Source: Ignavibacteriales bacterium
GTDB taxonomy: Bacteria; Bacteroidota; Ignavibacteria; Ignavibacteriales; Ignavibacteriaceae
Length of the DNA: 64,000 nt
NCBI GenBank assembly: GCA_016707115.1
Contig: JADJIH010000001.1
Location: 124,001 to 188,000, forward strand
Reading direction: 5' to 3'
Positions 46,381-53,199 of the stretch are shown here, piece after piece (the first letter of the stretch is position 1; each line of letters opens with the position of its first letter). The notes beneath the pieces are model-generated. The model was given only the letters and a program-made list of their open reading frames with translations. It searched no databases and had not been told where the DNA came from. The position numbers were made by a program, and so were the translations under genes.

Positions 46381-46851
46381 ATGTCACTCAAAATTGGAGA
46401 TAAAGCACCTGATTTTACTTTATTTAATCAAGATGGTGAAGCAGTAACATTAAGTTCATTCAAAGGTAAAAATGTTGTTGTTCTTTTTTTCCCTGCCGCA
46501 AATACTGGCGCCTGTACTACAGAGATGTGTACTTTTAGAGATGAGCTTAAAGAATATGAGAATTTAAATGCTCAACTTTTGGGTATTAATGTTGATACTC
46601 ATTTCGCATTAAAAATGTTTCATGAAAAGAATAACTATAATTTCCCGTTGCTTAGTGATTTTAATAAAAAAGTTATTAAAGATTACGATGTAGTATTAGA
46701 TGTTTTTGTGCCTGGTAAATTTGATTATTTAAACACTGCAAAACGTGCAGCATTCGTAGTTGACCAAAATGGACTTGTAAAATATTTTGAGATTCTTGCT
46801 AACGTAGGTGGCCAGCCAGATTTTGTAGCAATCAAAAAAGCACTTGCTTAA
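46381..46851 (+). CDS. Peroxiredoxin (AhpC/TSA family)
   Basis: A 156-residue thiol peroxidase. The family start IGDKAPDFTLFNQDGE is followed by VVLFFPAANTGACTTEMCTF with the peroxidatic cysteine at 45 and a second cysteine at 50. The Thr before it (T-x-x-C) and a downstream KRAAFVVDQNGLVKYF are as expected. It most resembles the AhpE/BCP side of the family. A Shine-Dalgarno (AGGAG) stands 7 bases before the ATG. Its place inside a biopterin operon is discussed under findings. Confidence 0.93.
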   Translation: MSLKIGDKAPDFTLFNQDGEAVTLSSFKGKNVVVLFFPAANTGACTTEMCTFRDELKEYENLNAQLLGINVDTHFALKMFHEKNNYNFPLLSDFNKKVIKDYDVVLDVFVPGKFDYLNTAKRAAFVVDQNGLVKYFEILANVGGQPDFVAIKKALA

Positions 46852-46873
46852 ATTTTAGAATGGAGGACTATTA

Positions 46874-47332
46874 ATGTTAGAAGTTGGTAAAAAAGCTCCT
46901 GATTTTAGTTTGTTAAATCAGGATGAGAAAAAAATATCTTTAAAAGATTATATTGGACAAAAAGTTGTTCTCTATTTCTATCCAAAGGATGATACAAGCG
47001 GCTGTACGAAAGAAGCCTGCAGTTTTAGTGATGATTTACCAAAATTCTCAAAAGTTGATGCAGTTATTCTTGGTGTGAGTCCCGACTCAGTAAAATCCCA
47101 TAAAAAGTTTTCTGAAAAGTATAAACTTAAATTTGATTTACTCGCTGATGATGAGAAGGATTTAGTTGAAAAGTATGGTGTATGGAAAGAGAAGAGCATG
47201 TACGGTAGAAAATATATGGGTGTTGAGCGGACAACATTTATCATTGATGAAAAAGGTAAAATCAAAAAAATCTTTAATAAAGTAAAAGTTGATGGCCATA
47301 ACAAAGAAGTTTTAGAGGCTTTGAAAGAATAA
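46874..47332 (+). CDS. bcp: Peroxiredoxin, BCP/PrxQ type
   Basis: A 152-residue thiol peroxidase of the bacterioferritin comigratory protein group. It has VGKKAPDFSLLNQDEKKISL, then YFYPKDDTSGCTKEACSFSD with peroxidatic Cys44 and resolving Cys49, the C-x4-C spacing of BCP. YGRKYMGVERTTFIIDEKGK follows, also typical. It lies 22 bases after the other peroxiredoxin, with a GGAGG site upstream, and 1 base before the PTPS gene. Confidence 0.95.
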   Translation: MLEVGKKAPDFSLLNQDEKKISLKDYIGQKVVLYFYPKDDTSGCTKEACSFSDDLPKFSKVDAVILGVSPDSVKSHKKFSEKYKLKFDLLADDEKDLVEKYGVWKEKSMYGRKYMGVERTTFIIDEKGKIKKIFNKVKVDGHNKEVLEALKE

Positions 47333-47333
47333 A

Positions 47334-47741
47334 ATGATTTATCTTACCAGAAGAGAAACTTTTGCCGCTGCACACAGACTTTTCAGAGAAGGTTTAAGCG
47401 ATCAGGAGAATTTTGAATTGTTTGGCAAGTGCAGTAATCCAAACTGGCACGGGCATAATTATACTTTAGAAGTTGTTGTTGCAGGTGATGTTGATCCTGC
47501 AACCGGCTTCGTTATTGATTTGAAAAAATTAAAAGATATTATCCATGACCACGTAATAACTAAAGTTGATCATAAAAATCTTAATATAGATACAGAGTTC
47601 ATGAAAGGATTAAATCCAACTTCAGAAAATATTGTGGTGGCAATCTGGAATCAGTTAAAAGATAAAATTCCTGCTGGAAAACTTTACTCAGTAAAACTTT
47701 ACGAAACTGAAAACAATTACTTCGAATATCGCGGAGAATAA
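47334..47741 (+). CDS. 6-pyruvoyltetrahydropterin synthase-like protein (PTPS/QueD family)
   Basis: PTPS converts dihydroneopterin triphosphate to 6-pyruvoyltetrahydropterin; QueD paralogues serve queuosine synthesis. The zinc ligands are His14, His39 and His41, with the active cysteine at Cys33 (KCSNPNWHGHNY). The protein looks strikingly like animal PTPS: CSNPNWHGHNY, DPATGFVIDLKKLK, DHKNLNIDT, TSENIVVAIWNQL and SVKLYETENNYFEYRGE all have close counterparts in the human enzyme as I recall it. Together with folE, an SDR and phhA around it, biopterin synthesis is the better reading. QueD function cannot be excluded. Confidence 0.87.
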   Translation: MIYLTRRETFAAAHRLFREGLSDQENFELFGKCSNPNWHGHNYTLEVVVAGDVDPATGFVIDLKKLKDIIHDHVITKVDHKNLNIDTEFMKGLNPTSENIVVAIWNQLKDKIPAGKLYSVKLYETENNYFEYRGE

Positions 47742-47742
47742 A

Positions 47743-48309
47743 TTGGATAAAAATAAAACAAAAAATTTAATCACTGATTTATTGGTTCAGATTGGCGAAG
47801 ATCCAACACGTGAAGGATTACTCACTACTCCTAAGCGTGTGGCTGAAGCGTATGAGTTCCTTACTAAAGGTTACAATCAGGATATTGAAGAAGTTATTAA
47901 CGATGCTATCTTTACAGAAAAATATGACGAGATGGTCTTAGTTAAGAATATTGATTTTTATAGTATGTGCGAACATCATATGCTTCCATTTTATGGAAAG
48001 GTTCACGTTGCTTACATTCCTAACGGAAAAATTGTTGGATTGAGCAAGATCCCGAGAATTGTTGATGTGTTTGCAAGACGATTACAAGTTCAGGAAAGAA
48101 TGACACAGCAAATTGCAGATACATTAGACAAACATCTTCAACCGATAGGAGTAGCTGTTGTTTCTGAGGCCTATCATATGTGTATGATGATGCGTGGTGT
48201 TGAAAAACAAAACTCGTCTGCAACTTCAAGCGCAATGCTTGGTGTATTCAAAGATGATGCAAGAACCCGATCAGAATTTCTTAATCTTATCTCCACGAAA
48301 AATTTATGA
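47743..48309 (+). CDS. folE: GTP cyclohydrolase I
   Basis: FolE opens GTP to dihydroneopterin triphosphate, the shared precursor of folate and biopterin. The 188-residue protein has the zinc ligands Cys76 and His79 (SMCEHHMLPFYG) and Cys147 (YHMCMMMRGVEK), plus GKIVGLSKIPRIVDVFARR and RLQVQERMTQQIADTL. The start is TTG 1 base after the PTPS stop; the next gene overlaps its end by 4 bases. The operon context suggests the product feeds PTPS. Confidence 0.96.
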   Translation: MDKNKTKNLITDLLVQIGEDPTREGLLTTPKRVAEAYEFLTKGYNQDIEEVINDAIFTEKYDEMVLVKNIDFYSMCEHHMLPFYGKVHVAYIPNGKIVGLSKIPRIVDVFARRLQVQERMTQQIADTLDKHLQPIGVAVVSEAYHMCMMMRGVEKQNSSATSSAMLGVFKDDARTRSEFLNLISTKNL

Positions 48310-49019
48310 GTAAAGAAAAACCTGGAGTCTGGATAACCGGTGCAAGTTCTGGAATAGGCAGAGCCGCCGCTATCGAATTTGCAAAAACCGGAGCTAAAGT
48401 TTTTGCTTCCGGTAGAAGGGCAGCAGAGCTTGATAGAATAAATACTGAATTAGATAGCGATAAAATTTCTGTTGAAGTATTTCCGTGCAACGTTGCATCT
48501 CATACAAATGTTGATCAAACTGTAAAAAAAATTTTAGCTAATGGAAAAATAGATTGTTTAATTAATAATGCCGGTATCACATCTTTCAAATTGGCCGAGG
48601 AGAATTCAATTAACGAGATTAACGATATTATTCAAACAAATCTCTTAGGTTCAATCTACGCTATCAAAGCAGTACTTCCTCAAATGATTTCCAACGGTGG
48701 TGGTGCAATAATTAACATCCTTTCTGTTGTAACAAAAAAAACATTTACGAAAAGCAGCATTTATTCGGCCTCAAAATTTGGTTTGCTTGGTTACACAAAT
48801 TCTTTGAGAGAAGAAGTTAGAAAACATAATATTAAAGTTATTAATGTAATTCCGGGTGCTACTGCTACTCCAATCTGGTCAAAAGAAATTCGTAATCAGT
48901 TTTCTGATAGAATGATGACTGCCGAAGATATTGCGCGAGTTTTGGTTTGGGCTTATTTGCAAAAAGAAAATCTTGTTACAGAAGAACTATTATTAAGACC
49001 GATTGAAGGAGATTTATAA
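48306..49019 (+). CDS. Short-chain dehydrogenase/reductase, candidate sepiapterin-type reductase
   Basis: A 237-residue classical SDR. The NAD(P) site is TGASSGIG at residues 11-18, NNAG is at 87-90, and the catalytic Ser140, Tyr153 and Lys157 are in ILSVV and YSASKFG. Arg37-Arg38 after strand 2 (SGRRAAEL) indicates NADPH. The C-terminal part (VIPGATATPIWSK) is common to many SDRs. On sequence alone it could be an oxoacyl reductase-like enzyme, but translational coupling to folE and PTPS makes a pterin carbonyl reductase, the last step of tetrahydrobiopterin synthesis, a good hypothesis. Confidence 0.82.
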   Translation: MSKEKPGVWITGASSGIGRAAAIEFAKTGAKVFASGRRAAELDRINTELDSDKISVEVFPCNVASHTNVDQTVKKILANGKIDCLINNAGITSFKLAEENSINEINDIIQTNLLGSIYAIKAVLPQMISNGGGAIINILSVVTKKTFTKSSIYSASKFGLLGYTNSLREEVRKHNIKVINVIPGATATPIWSKEIRNQFSDRMMTAEDIARVLVWAYLQKENLVTEELLLRPIEGDL

Positions 49020-49045
49020 AAAAAAGCCGGCGTGAACCGGCCTTC
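49013..49045 (-). terminator. Rho-independent terminator for the minus-strand Spy-like gene
   Basis: Read on the minus strand, GGCCGG and CCGGC flank a 6-base loop (49026-49042) and are followed by a run of eight T. It lies 9 bases past the stop of the exported Spy-like gene and touches the SDR stop from the other side. The hairpin could also help end the plus-strand operon, though the T-run favours the minus direction. Confidence 0.8.
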
Positions 49046-49053
49046 ATTTTAAA

Positions 49054-49512
49054 CTACCAATCTCTTCGTTCTCGCATTTTATTTTTCATCTTGTGTTTGA
49101 TATGTCCAAATTGTTCTTGCTTATCCAACCAAATTTTCCTTTGACTCTCATCTAATAAATCATAAACATCCATTTGATGATTTAATCTGGCTAATGCCAT
49201 ATCGTTTTTAATCGCACTGATTTCTTTTGTAAGATTTATCATCGCACTTCTTGAAAATTTTTCAGATGATTTAAGTTTTCGAATCTCTAACTCTTTAAGC
49301 TCAAGATCTGTTCTGAACTTAATCAAAACTTCTTCATGAGATAGCTTTAATGCCTCAATCTTTTTTTCCTGCTCTTCCGATAAATTTAGTTGGTCTTTTA
49401 GATTCGTGCGAAACTCCTTTGATTTAGAATGATCTTTTTTCTGTGAATATATCTGTGGATTTAGTACTGCGATTGCAAATAGGATCGACAATACAAGAAC
49501 TAAGTTTTTCAT
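49054..49512 (-). CDS. Small exported Spy/CpxP-like protein
   Basis: A 152-residue exported protein with a signal peptide (NLVLVLSILFAIAVLNPQIYSQ). The mature part is almost all helical and highly charged, with LKDQLNLSEEQEKKIEALKL (an LTxxQ-like motif written as LSEEQ) and LLDESQRKIWLDKQEQFGH near the end. This is the plan of Spy/CpxP/CnrX-type periplasmic stress proteins, which hold a repeated LTxxQ-like helix. It is divergent from an ECF sigma gene, and a similar protein lies downstream of the anti-sigma gene. Confidence 0.75.
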   Translation of the reverse strand: MKNLVLVLSILFAIAVLNPQIYSQKKDHSKSKEFRTNLKDQLNLSEEQEKKIEALKLSHEEVLIKFRTDLELKELEIRKLKSSEKFSRSAMINLTKEISAIKNDMALARLNHQMDVYDLLDESQRKIWLDKQEQFGHIKHKMKNKMRERRDW

Positions 49513-49572
49513 AATTTATTCCTTTCAATGAATGTTTTTGATTTTGATCTTTGGACAGCGTAAGATTACATT

Positions 49573-49599
49573 TGGTTTAAAAGAATAATAATTAAACCA
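49573..49599. promoter_or_regulatory. Inverted repeat between the divergent sigma-factor and Spy-like genes
   Basis: TGGTTTAA (49573-49580) and TTAAACCA (49592-49599) form a perfect 8-bp dyad with 11 bases between. It stands 44 bases upstream of the sigma ATG and 61 bases upstream of the Spy-like ATG, inside the 130-base divergent promoter region. It could be an operator or part of the two promoters. No known consensus is claimed. Confidence 0.4.
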
Positions 49600-49642
49600 T
49601 TAAGTGTTGGCCTTTGTCTAATAGGTAACTTTAAAAAACTGT

Positions 49643-50188
49643 ATGCACGAATTAAATAATGATTTTGAACTTACAAAAAGCTTTCTAAATGGCGATGAAT
49701 CTGCCTTTAATCGGCTTGCAGTTAAATACCATGAAAAAATTTATTGGCATGCAAGGCGTATGACCGGAAATCATTTAGATGCCGATGAGATAGTACAGGA
49801 AGTTTTAATTGTTCTGTACAATAAATTAAAAACATTTGAGTTTAAGTCGTCTTTGTACACATGGATTTTCACAATTACAAATACGCGCAGCATAAATTAT
49901 TTGAAGAAAAAAAATCTGAGAAGTTTTTTTAGTCTGGATGATATTTCAAATAGTAAGTTTGAACAAAATGATATGATAGATGATCTTGAATCAAAACAAA
50001 AAGTTGAAAAGATAGAAAAAGTATTACAAAAACTGCCTGTTAAACAAAGGGAAGTATTTATAATGAGAAATTTTGATGAGCTTAGTTATGAAGAGATTTC
50101 TCAAATTACAGGTAAAAACATTGGAACACTTAAAGCAAATCATTTTCATGCTTTAAATAAAATTAAGGAGCTGGTTAAGTATGATTGA
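49643..50188 (+). CDS. ECF-type RNA polymerase sigma factor
   Basis: A 181-residue sigma-70 family protein with only regions 2 and 4. Region 2 includes DEIVQEVLIVLYNKLKTFEF near residues 52-70 and LYTWIFTITNTRSINYL; region 4 includes LPVKQREVFIMRNFDELSYE and EISQITGKNIGTLKANHFHA, the promoter -35 helix-turn-helix. The anti-sigma gene overlaps its stop by 8 bases, a typical pairing, and the Spy-like genes on either side are likely targets. Confidence 0.93.
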   Translation: MHELNNDFELTKSFLNGDESAFNRLAVKYHEKIYWHARRMTGNHLDADEIVQEVLIVLYNKLKTFEFKSSLYTWIFTITNTRSINYLKKKNLRSFFSLDDISNSKFEQNDMIDDLESKQKVEKIEKVLQKLPVKQREVFIMRNFDELSYEEISQITGKNIGTLKANHFHALNKIKELVKYD

Positions 50189-50795
50189 TTCTGAAGAAAA
50201 GTTTTTTTCTTATCTAAAAGGAGGAATGAATTCCGAAAAGAAAAAAGAGTTTGAGGAAGAATTATTACGTTCAGAAAATCTTAACAAGGATTTTGCTGAC
50301 TATAAAAAGCTTCACAGCATGTTAGATGATGTAAAAAATATTCGCATCAATAAAAATTATTCTGAATCAATTATTACAGAATTTAGAAAGCGAAAAGAAT
50401 CACGAATAATTAATAAATCATTTTCTAAAACTAGATTTGCTTTTACATCCATTGTTTTAATTCTTATTGGTTATTTCTTAATTTCTTTTCTTAATCAAGA
50501 AAGATCGATGGAAATTAATTCTCTTCTAACTGAATTTTCTGAAACCGAGCTCGAGTCGTTAAGCCGGAATACTGCTTATTCAGTAAACGTAGAAAATAAT
50601 ATTAGTGATGATGATGTGAGTAAGATAGACTCAATCTACAAAGAAAATCTTTCTGCAAGTCTAAATGAAACAATTGAAGAAAATCGTCTGGACAATATTT
50701 ATAGTATTAATAATGTTTCAGATATAGATGAATATCTTTCTGAAAATGATGTCGAACTTATATATGCTCAGTTAATTAATAAAGAAATTTTATAA
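50181..50795 (+). CDS. Membrane-anchored anti-sigma factor-like protein
   Basis: A 204-residue protein with a cytoplasmic N-terminus of about 85 residues, one membrane helix at residues 86-104 (FAFTSIVLILIGYFLISFL) and a periplasmic, acidic C-terminus of 100 residues. The N-terminus (FFSYLKGGMNSEKKKEFEEE) has the small helical bundle form of anti-sigma domains, but no zinc-binding His-Cys-Cys motif is present. Its identity rests on overlap with the ECF sigma gene. The periplasmic part could sense envelope stress. Confidence 0.8.
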   Translation: MIDSEEKFFSYLKGGMNSEKKKEFEEELLRSENLNKDFADYKKLHSMLDDVKNIRINKNYSESIITEFRKRKESRIINKSFSKTRFAFTSIVLILIGYFLISFLNQERSMEINSLLTEFSETELESLSRNTAYSVNVENNISDDDVSKIDSIYKENLSASLNETIEENRLDNIYSINNVSDIDEYLSENDVELIYAQLINKEIL

Positions 50796-50804
50796 GAGGT
50801 AAAC

Positions 50805-51269
50805 ATGAAAAATTTATTTATAACGCTACTAACAGTAATTCTTTTAACCTCTATTTCTTTCTCGCAACAAATGAAAGAAAAGGGAATGAAGAATCGAGAA
50901 AAACTTGATCAATTGGAAAAAATAAAGTTAATTGAAGCTTTAGATCTAGATGAAGAAACTTCTATTAGGTTTTTTGCAAGACGGAACGAATCGAGGCGAG
51001 AAGTTCAAGAACTCGAAAAAAAATCGGACGATATAATATTTGAATTAGAAAAATCGTTTGATTCTGAAAATAAAAATCAGGCTGAAAAACAAGAACAGTT
51101 GATATCAGAATTTCTTAAGACTCGGGAATCTCTTGAATTAAAGCGTAGTCAATTTATAAACTCATTAGATGATATTTTGTCCACAGAGCAAATTGGAAAG
51201 CTGATCGTATTTGAGAAAAAATTTAGGGATGAGATAAGAAACGTCCTTTTTGAAAGAAAGCCACGATAA
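50805..51269 (+). CDS. Small exported Spy/CpxP-like helical protein
   Basis: A 154-residue exported protein with a signal peptide (LFITLLTVILLTSISFSQQ). The mature part is a charged helical hairpin: KIKLIEALDLDEETSIRFFA, a long coiled region around LEKKSDDIIFELEKSF, and a second LSTEQIGKLIVFEKKFRDEI that carries the L-S-T-E-Q (LTxxQ-like) signature. It starts 9 bases after the anti-sigma stop, with an AGAGG site. It resembles in plan, not in detail, the exported protein at 49054. A stress chaperone or a sensor for the anti-sigma factor are the likely roles. Confidence 0.75.
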   Translation: MKNLFITLLTVILLTSISFSQQMKEKGMKNREKLDQLEKIKLIEALDLDEETSIRFFARRNESRREVQELEKKSDDIIFELEKSFDSENKNQAEKQEQLISEFLKTRESLELKRSQFINSLDDILSTEQIGKLIVFEKKFRDEIRNVLFERKPR

Positions 51270-51347
51270 ACTAGTAATTTTTATTTTTTGGCTCTCATAA
51301 AGTGTTGATTTTCTAAACACATAGCTATAATTTGGCATCTCAAATTT

Positions 51348-51431
51348 GCGGAAGTGGTGAAATTGGTAGACACGCTATCTTGAGGGGGTAGTGCCTTAAT
51401 TGGCGTGCGGGTTCAAGTCCCGCCTCCCGCA
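51348..51431 (+). tRNA. tRNA-Leu (GAG)
   Basis: An 84-base tRNA with a long variable arm, as expected for leucine. The D-arm has GTGGTGAAATTGGTAGACAC, the anticodon loop CTTGAGG gives GAG, and the T-arm is GCGGGTTCAAGTCCCGC. The acceptor pairs GCGGAAG with CTCCCGC, leaving one A-C mismatch at the fifth pair. No CCA is encoded. Confidence 0.93.
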
Positions 51432-51469
51432 CAAATTATTCATTATTAAATCAGAATAGGAAGAAAACT

Positions 51470-52231
51470 ATGACGAAGAACAGCTTATTATTAACTGTTT
51501 TACTTTTATTAAGTGTTTCAATTTTGGGATTTTCCCAGGATATGAAACCTGAAGCCGGTAAACTATATAATGAAGGCAATGCACTTTTAAAGGAAAATGA
51601 TGTTAACGGAGCCATTGATAAATATAACGCTGCATTGCAAATTGAAAAAGATTACAGAATATACTATCAAAAAGGTGTTGCACTTAAAAAAGCTGATAGG
51701 TTGGAAGATTCTAAAGTTGCTTTTGAAGAATGTTTAAAACTTAATAGCGGCTATGAAGGTGCATTAAATGCATTAGGTGGCGTTTATTTTTCGATGGGTA
51801 ATTATACTGCTTCTATTGAGAACTTTGAAAAAGTTCTTAAATCAAATGCTAACAATTCCATAAAAGCAAAGGTTAAGAAAAATGTATCTTTAGCTTATGC
51901 AAAACTTGGTAACGAATCATTAGCTGGAGGGGACGCAAATAAGGGTATTGAATATTTAAAAAAATCAGTTGAAAATGATAATTATGATGCAGCCTATTTA
52001 TCACTTGCAAAAGTATATTCTGAAACAGGTAAGTATGATGATGCTATTGCCGCTGCACAAAACGCACTTAAGTATCGTTCAAAAATTACTAAAGGCGGAC
52101 CTTATTATTATATGGGAATGGCGTACAAATTCAAAGGTGATGTTACAAAAGCTAAAGAGAATTTTAAACTTGCAGCTGCAGATCCTACTTACAAAAAGAC
52201 TGCTGATTACGAACTTGGATTGTTAAAGTAG
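51470..52231 (+). CDS. Exported tetratricopeptide-repeat protein
   Basis: A 253-residue protein with a signal peptide (LLLTVLLLLSVSILGFSQ) and about six TPR units, for example KLYNEGNALLKENDVNGAID, ALNALGGVYFSMGNYTASIE and LSLAKVYSETGKYDDAIAAA. TPR proteins act as scaffolds; no partner can be named. It lies between tRNA-Leu and a strong terminator, so it is probably transcribed alone or with the tRNA. Confidence 0.88.
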   Translation: MTKNSLLLTVLLLLSVSILGFSQDMKPEAGKLYNEGNALLKENDVNGAIDKYNAALQIEKDYRIYYQKGVALKKADRLEDSKVAFEECLKLNSGYEGALNALGGVYFSMGNYTASIENFEKVLKSNANNSIKAKVKKNVSLAYAKLGNESLAGGDANKGIEYLKKSVENDNYDAAYLSLAKVYSETGKYDDAIAAAQNALKYRSKITKGGPYYYMGMAYKFKGDVTKAKENFKLAAADPTYKKTADYELGLLK

Positions 52232-52246
52232 AATATTTTAATTCTT

Positions 52247-52277
52247 AAAAACCCTCGTTATGCGAGGGTTTTTTTTT
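52247..52277 (+). terminator. Rho-independent terminator after the TPR gene
   Basis: AAAACCCTCG pairs with CGAGGGTTTT across the loop TTATG, followed by a run of nine T in total. It begins 16 bases after the stop of the exported TPR gene and is a textbook intrinsic terminator. Confidence 0.95.
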
Positions 52278-52294
52278 ATCGTGAAGGAAATAAA

Positions 52295-52921
52295 TTGAAG
52301 TTAGAAAATATAACGGAGCTTGAACTGTTAGCGCTTTTAAGTGCAGCTTCTGTTTTGCGGAAACAAAAACAATTTGATTTAATACTTGAAAGATTGTTAC
52401 TGAATAAGTGTTCGGTTAAAAAGATTTATGAATCTTTGTTGCAAACGTATTTATTTGCAGGATTTCCTTCTGCACTTATCTCATTAAAAAGGCTAAATGA
52501 AATTGTTGGAAAGGATAAAGTTTATAAAGGATATGATCTAAAAAAATATTCTAAACGCGGTGAGAAGAATTGCAGAATAATTTATGGCAATAAATATTAT
52601 AAACTGATATCAAACGTAAAATCATTTTCTCCAGAAATGGCTGAGTGGTTAATCGTTGAAGGGTATGGCAAGGTTTTAGGCAGAACAGGGTTGACGTTGA
52701 AAGAGAGGGAAATCTGCATAGTATCCATATTATCCGCATTAAAATTTAAGGATCAATTATATTCTCATATCAATGGTTCCGTTAAGGTTAAAGCTGGTTT
52801 TGATTTAATTACGAGGACGATTAATAATCTCGAAATTATCTCAGCCAAATCATCTGTAAAATATGGATTAAATGTTTTGAGAGAATATCAATTAAAATGG
52901 AATCAAAAAAATGTAGTTTGA
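52295..52921 (+). CDS. Carboxymuconolactone decarboxylase (CMD)-like protein
   Basis: A 208-residue helical protein. Segments LLQTYLFAGFPSALISLKRL and WLIVEGYGKVLGRTGLTLKE, followed by REICIVSILSALKFKDQLYS and HINGSVKVKAGF, follow the order of the CMD/AhpD fold. The C-x-x-C of AhpD is absent: only a single Cys is seen in REICIV and the usual final HI-x-GA is HINGS. Therefore peroxidase activity is unlikely. The start is TTG 52295, shortly after the upstream terminator. The function is unknown. Confidence 0.65.
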   Translation: MKLENITELELLALLSAASVLRKQKQFDLILERLLLNKCSVKKIYESLLQTYLFAGFPSALISLKRLNEIVGKDKVYKGYDLKKYSKRGEKNCRIIYGNKYYKLISNVKSFSPEMAEWLIVEGYGKVLGRTGLTLKEREICIVSILSALKFKDQLYSHINGSVKVKAGFDLITRTINNLEIISAKSSVKYGLNVLREYQLKWNQKNVV

Positions 52922-53199
52922 TTCTTGACTCCAATTATTTAACAACTCGTAAAATGAAACAATTCTTTAACAAAATCAGTCATAACAAAGTTAAAATTTA
53001 GACTGTTTTTTTTAATACTTTTCTTTAGAAGATCCCTATATTTTCTTAAGTGGCTTGATTTTATGGAATTCCAGAGTTTATATTTGATTTAGTTTTTTAA
53101 GGTTTATTACGATTCGATGATTTTTAACAAAAATAAGCATTTTTGAATATTTGAGTATCGATTTCAAGTTACAACCCAAATCTTTGTGAAGGATTGAGT
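52922..53199. other. Intergenic region upstream of the envelope operon
   Basis: A 278-base AT-rich gap with no open reading frame, hairpin or RNA gene that I can recognise. It must contain the promoter of the operon starting at 53200. A GAAGGA Shine-Dalgarno is at about 53188-53193. Confidence 0.4.
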
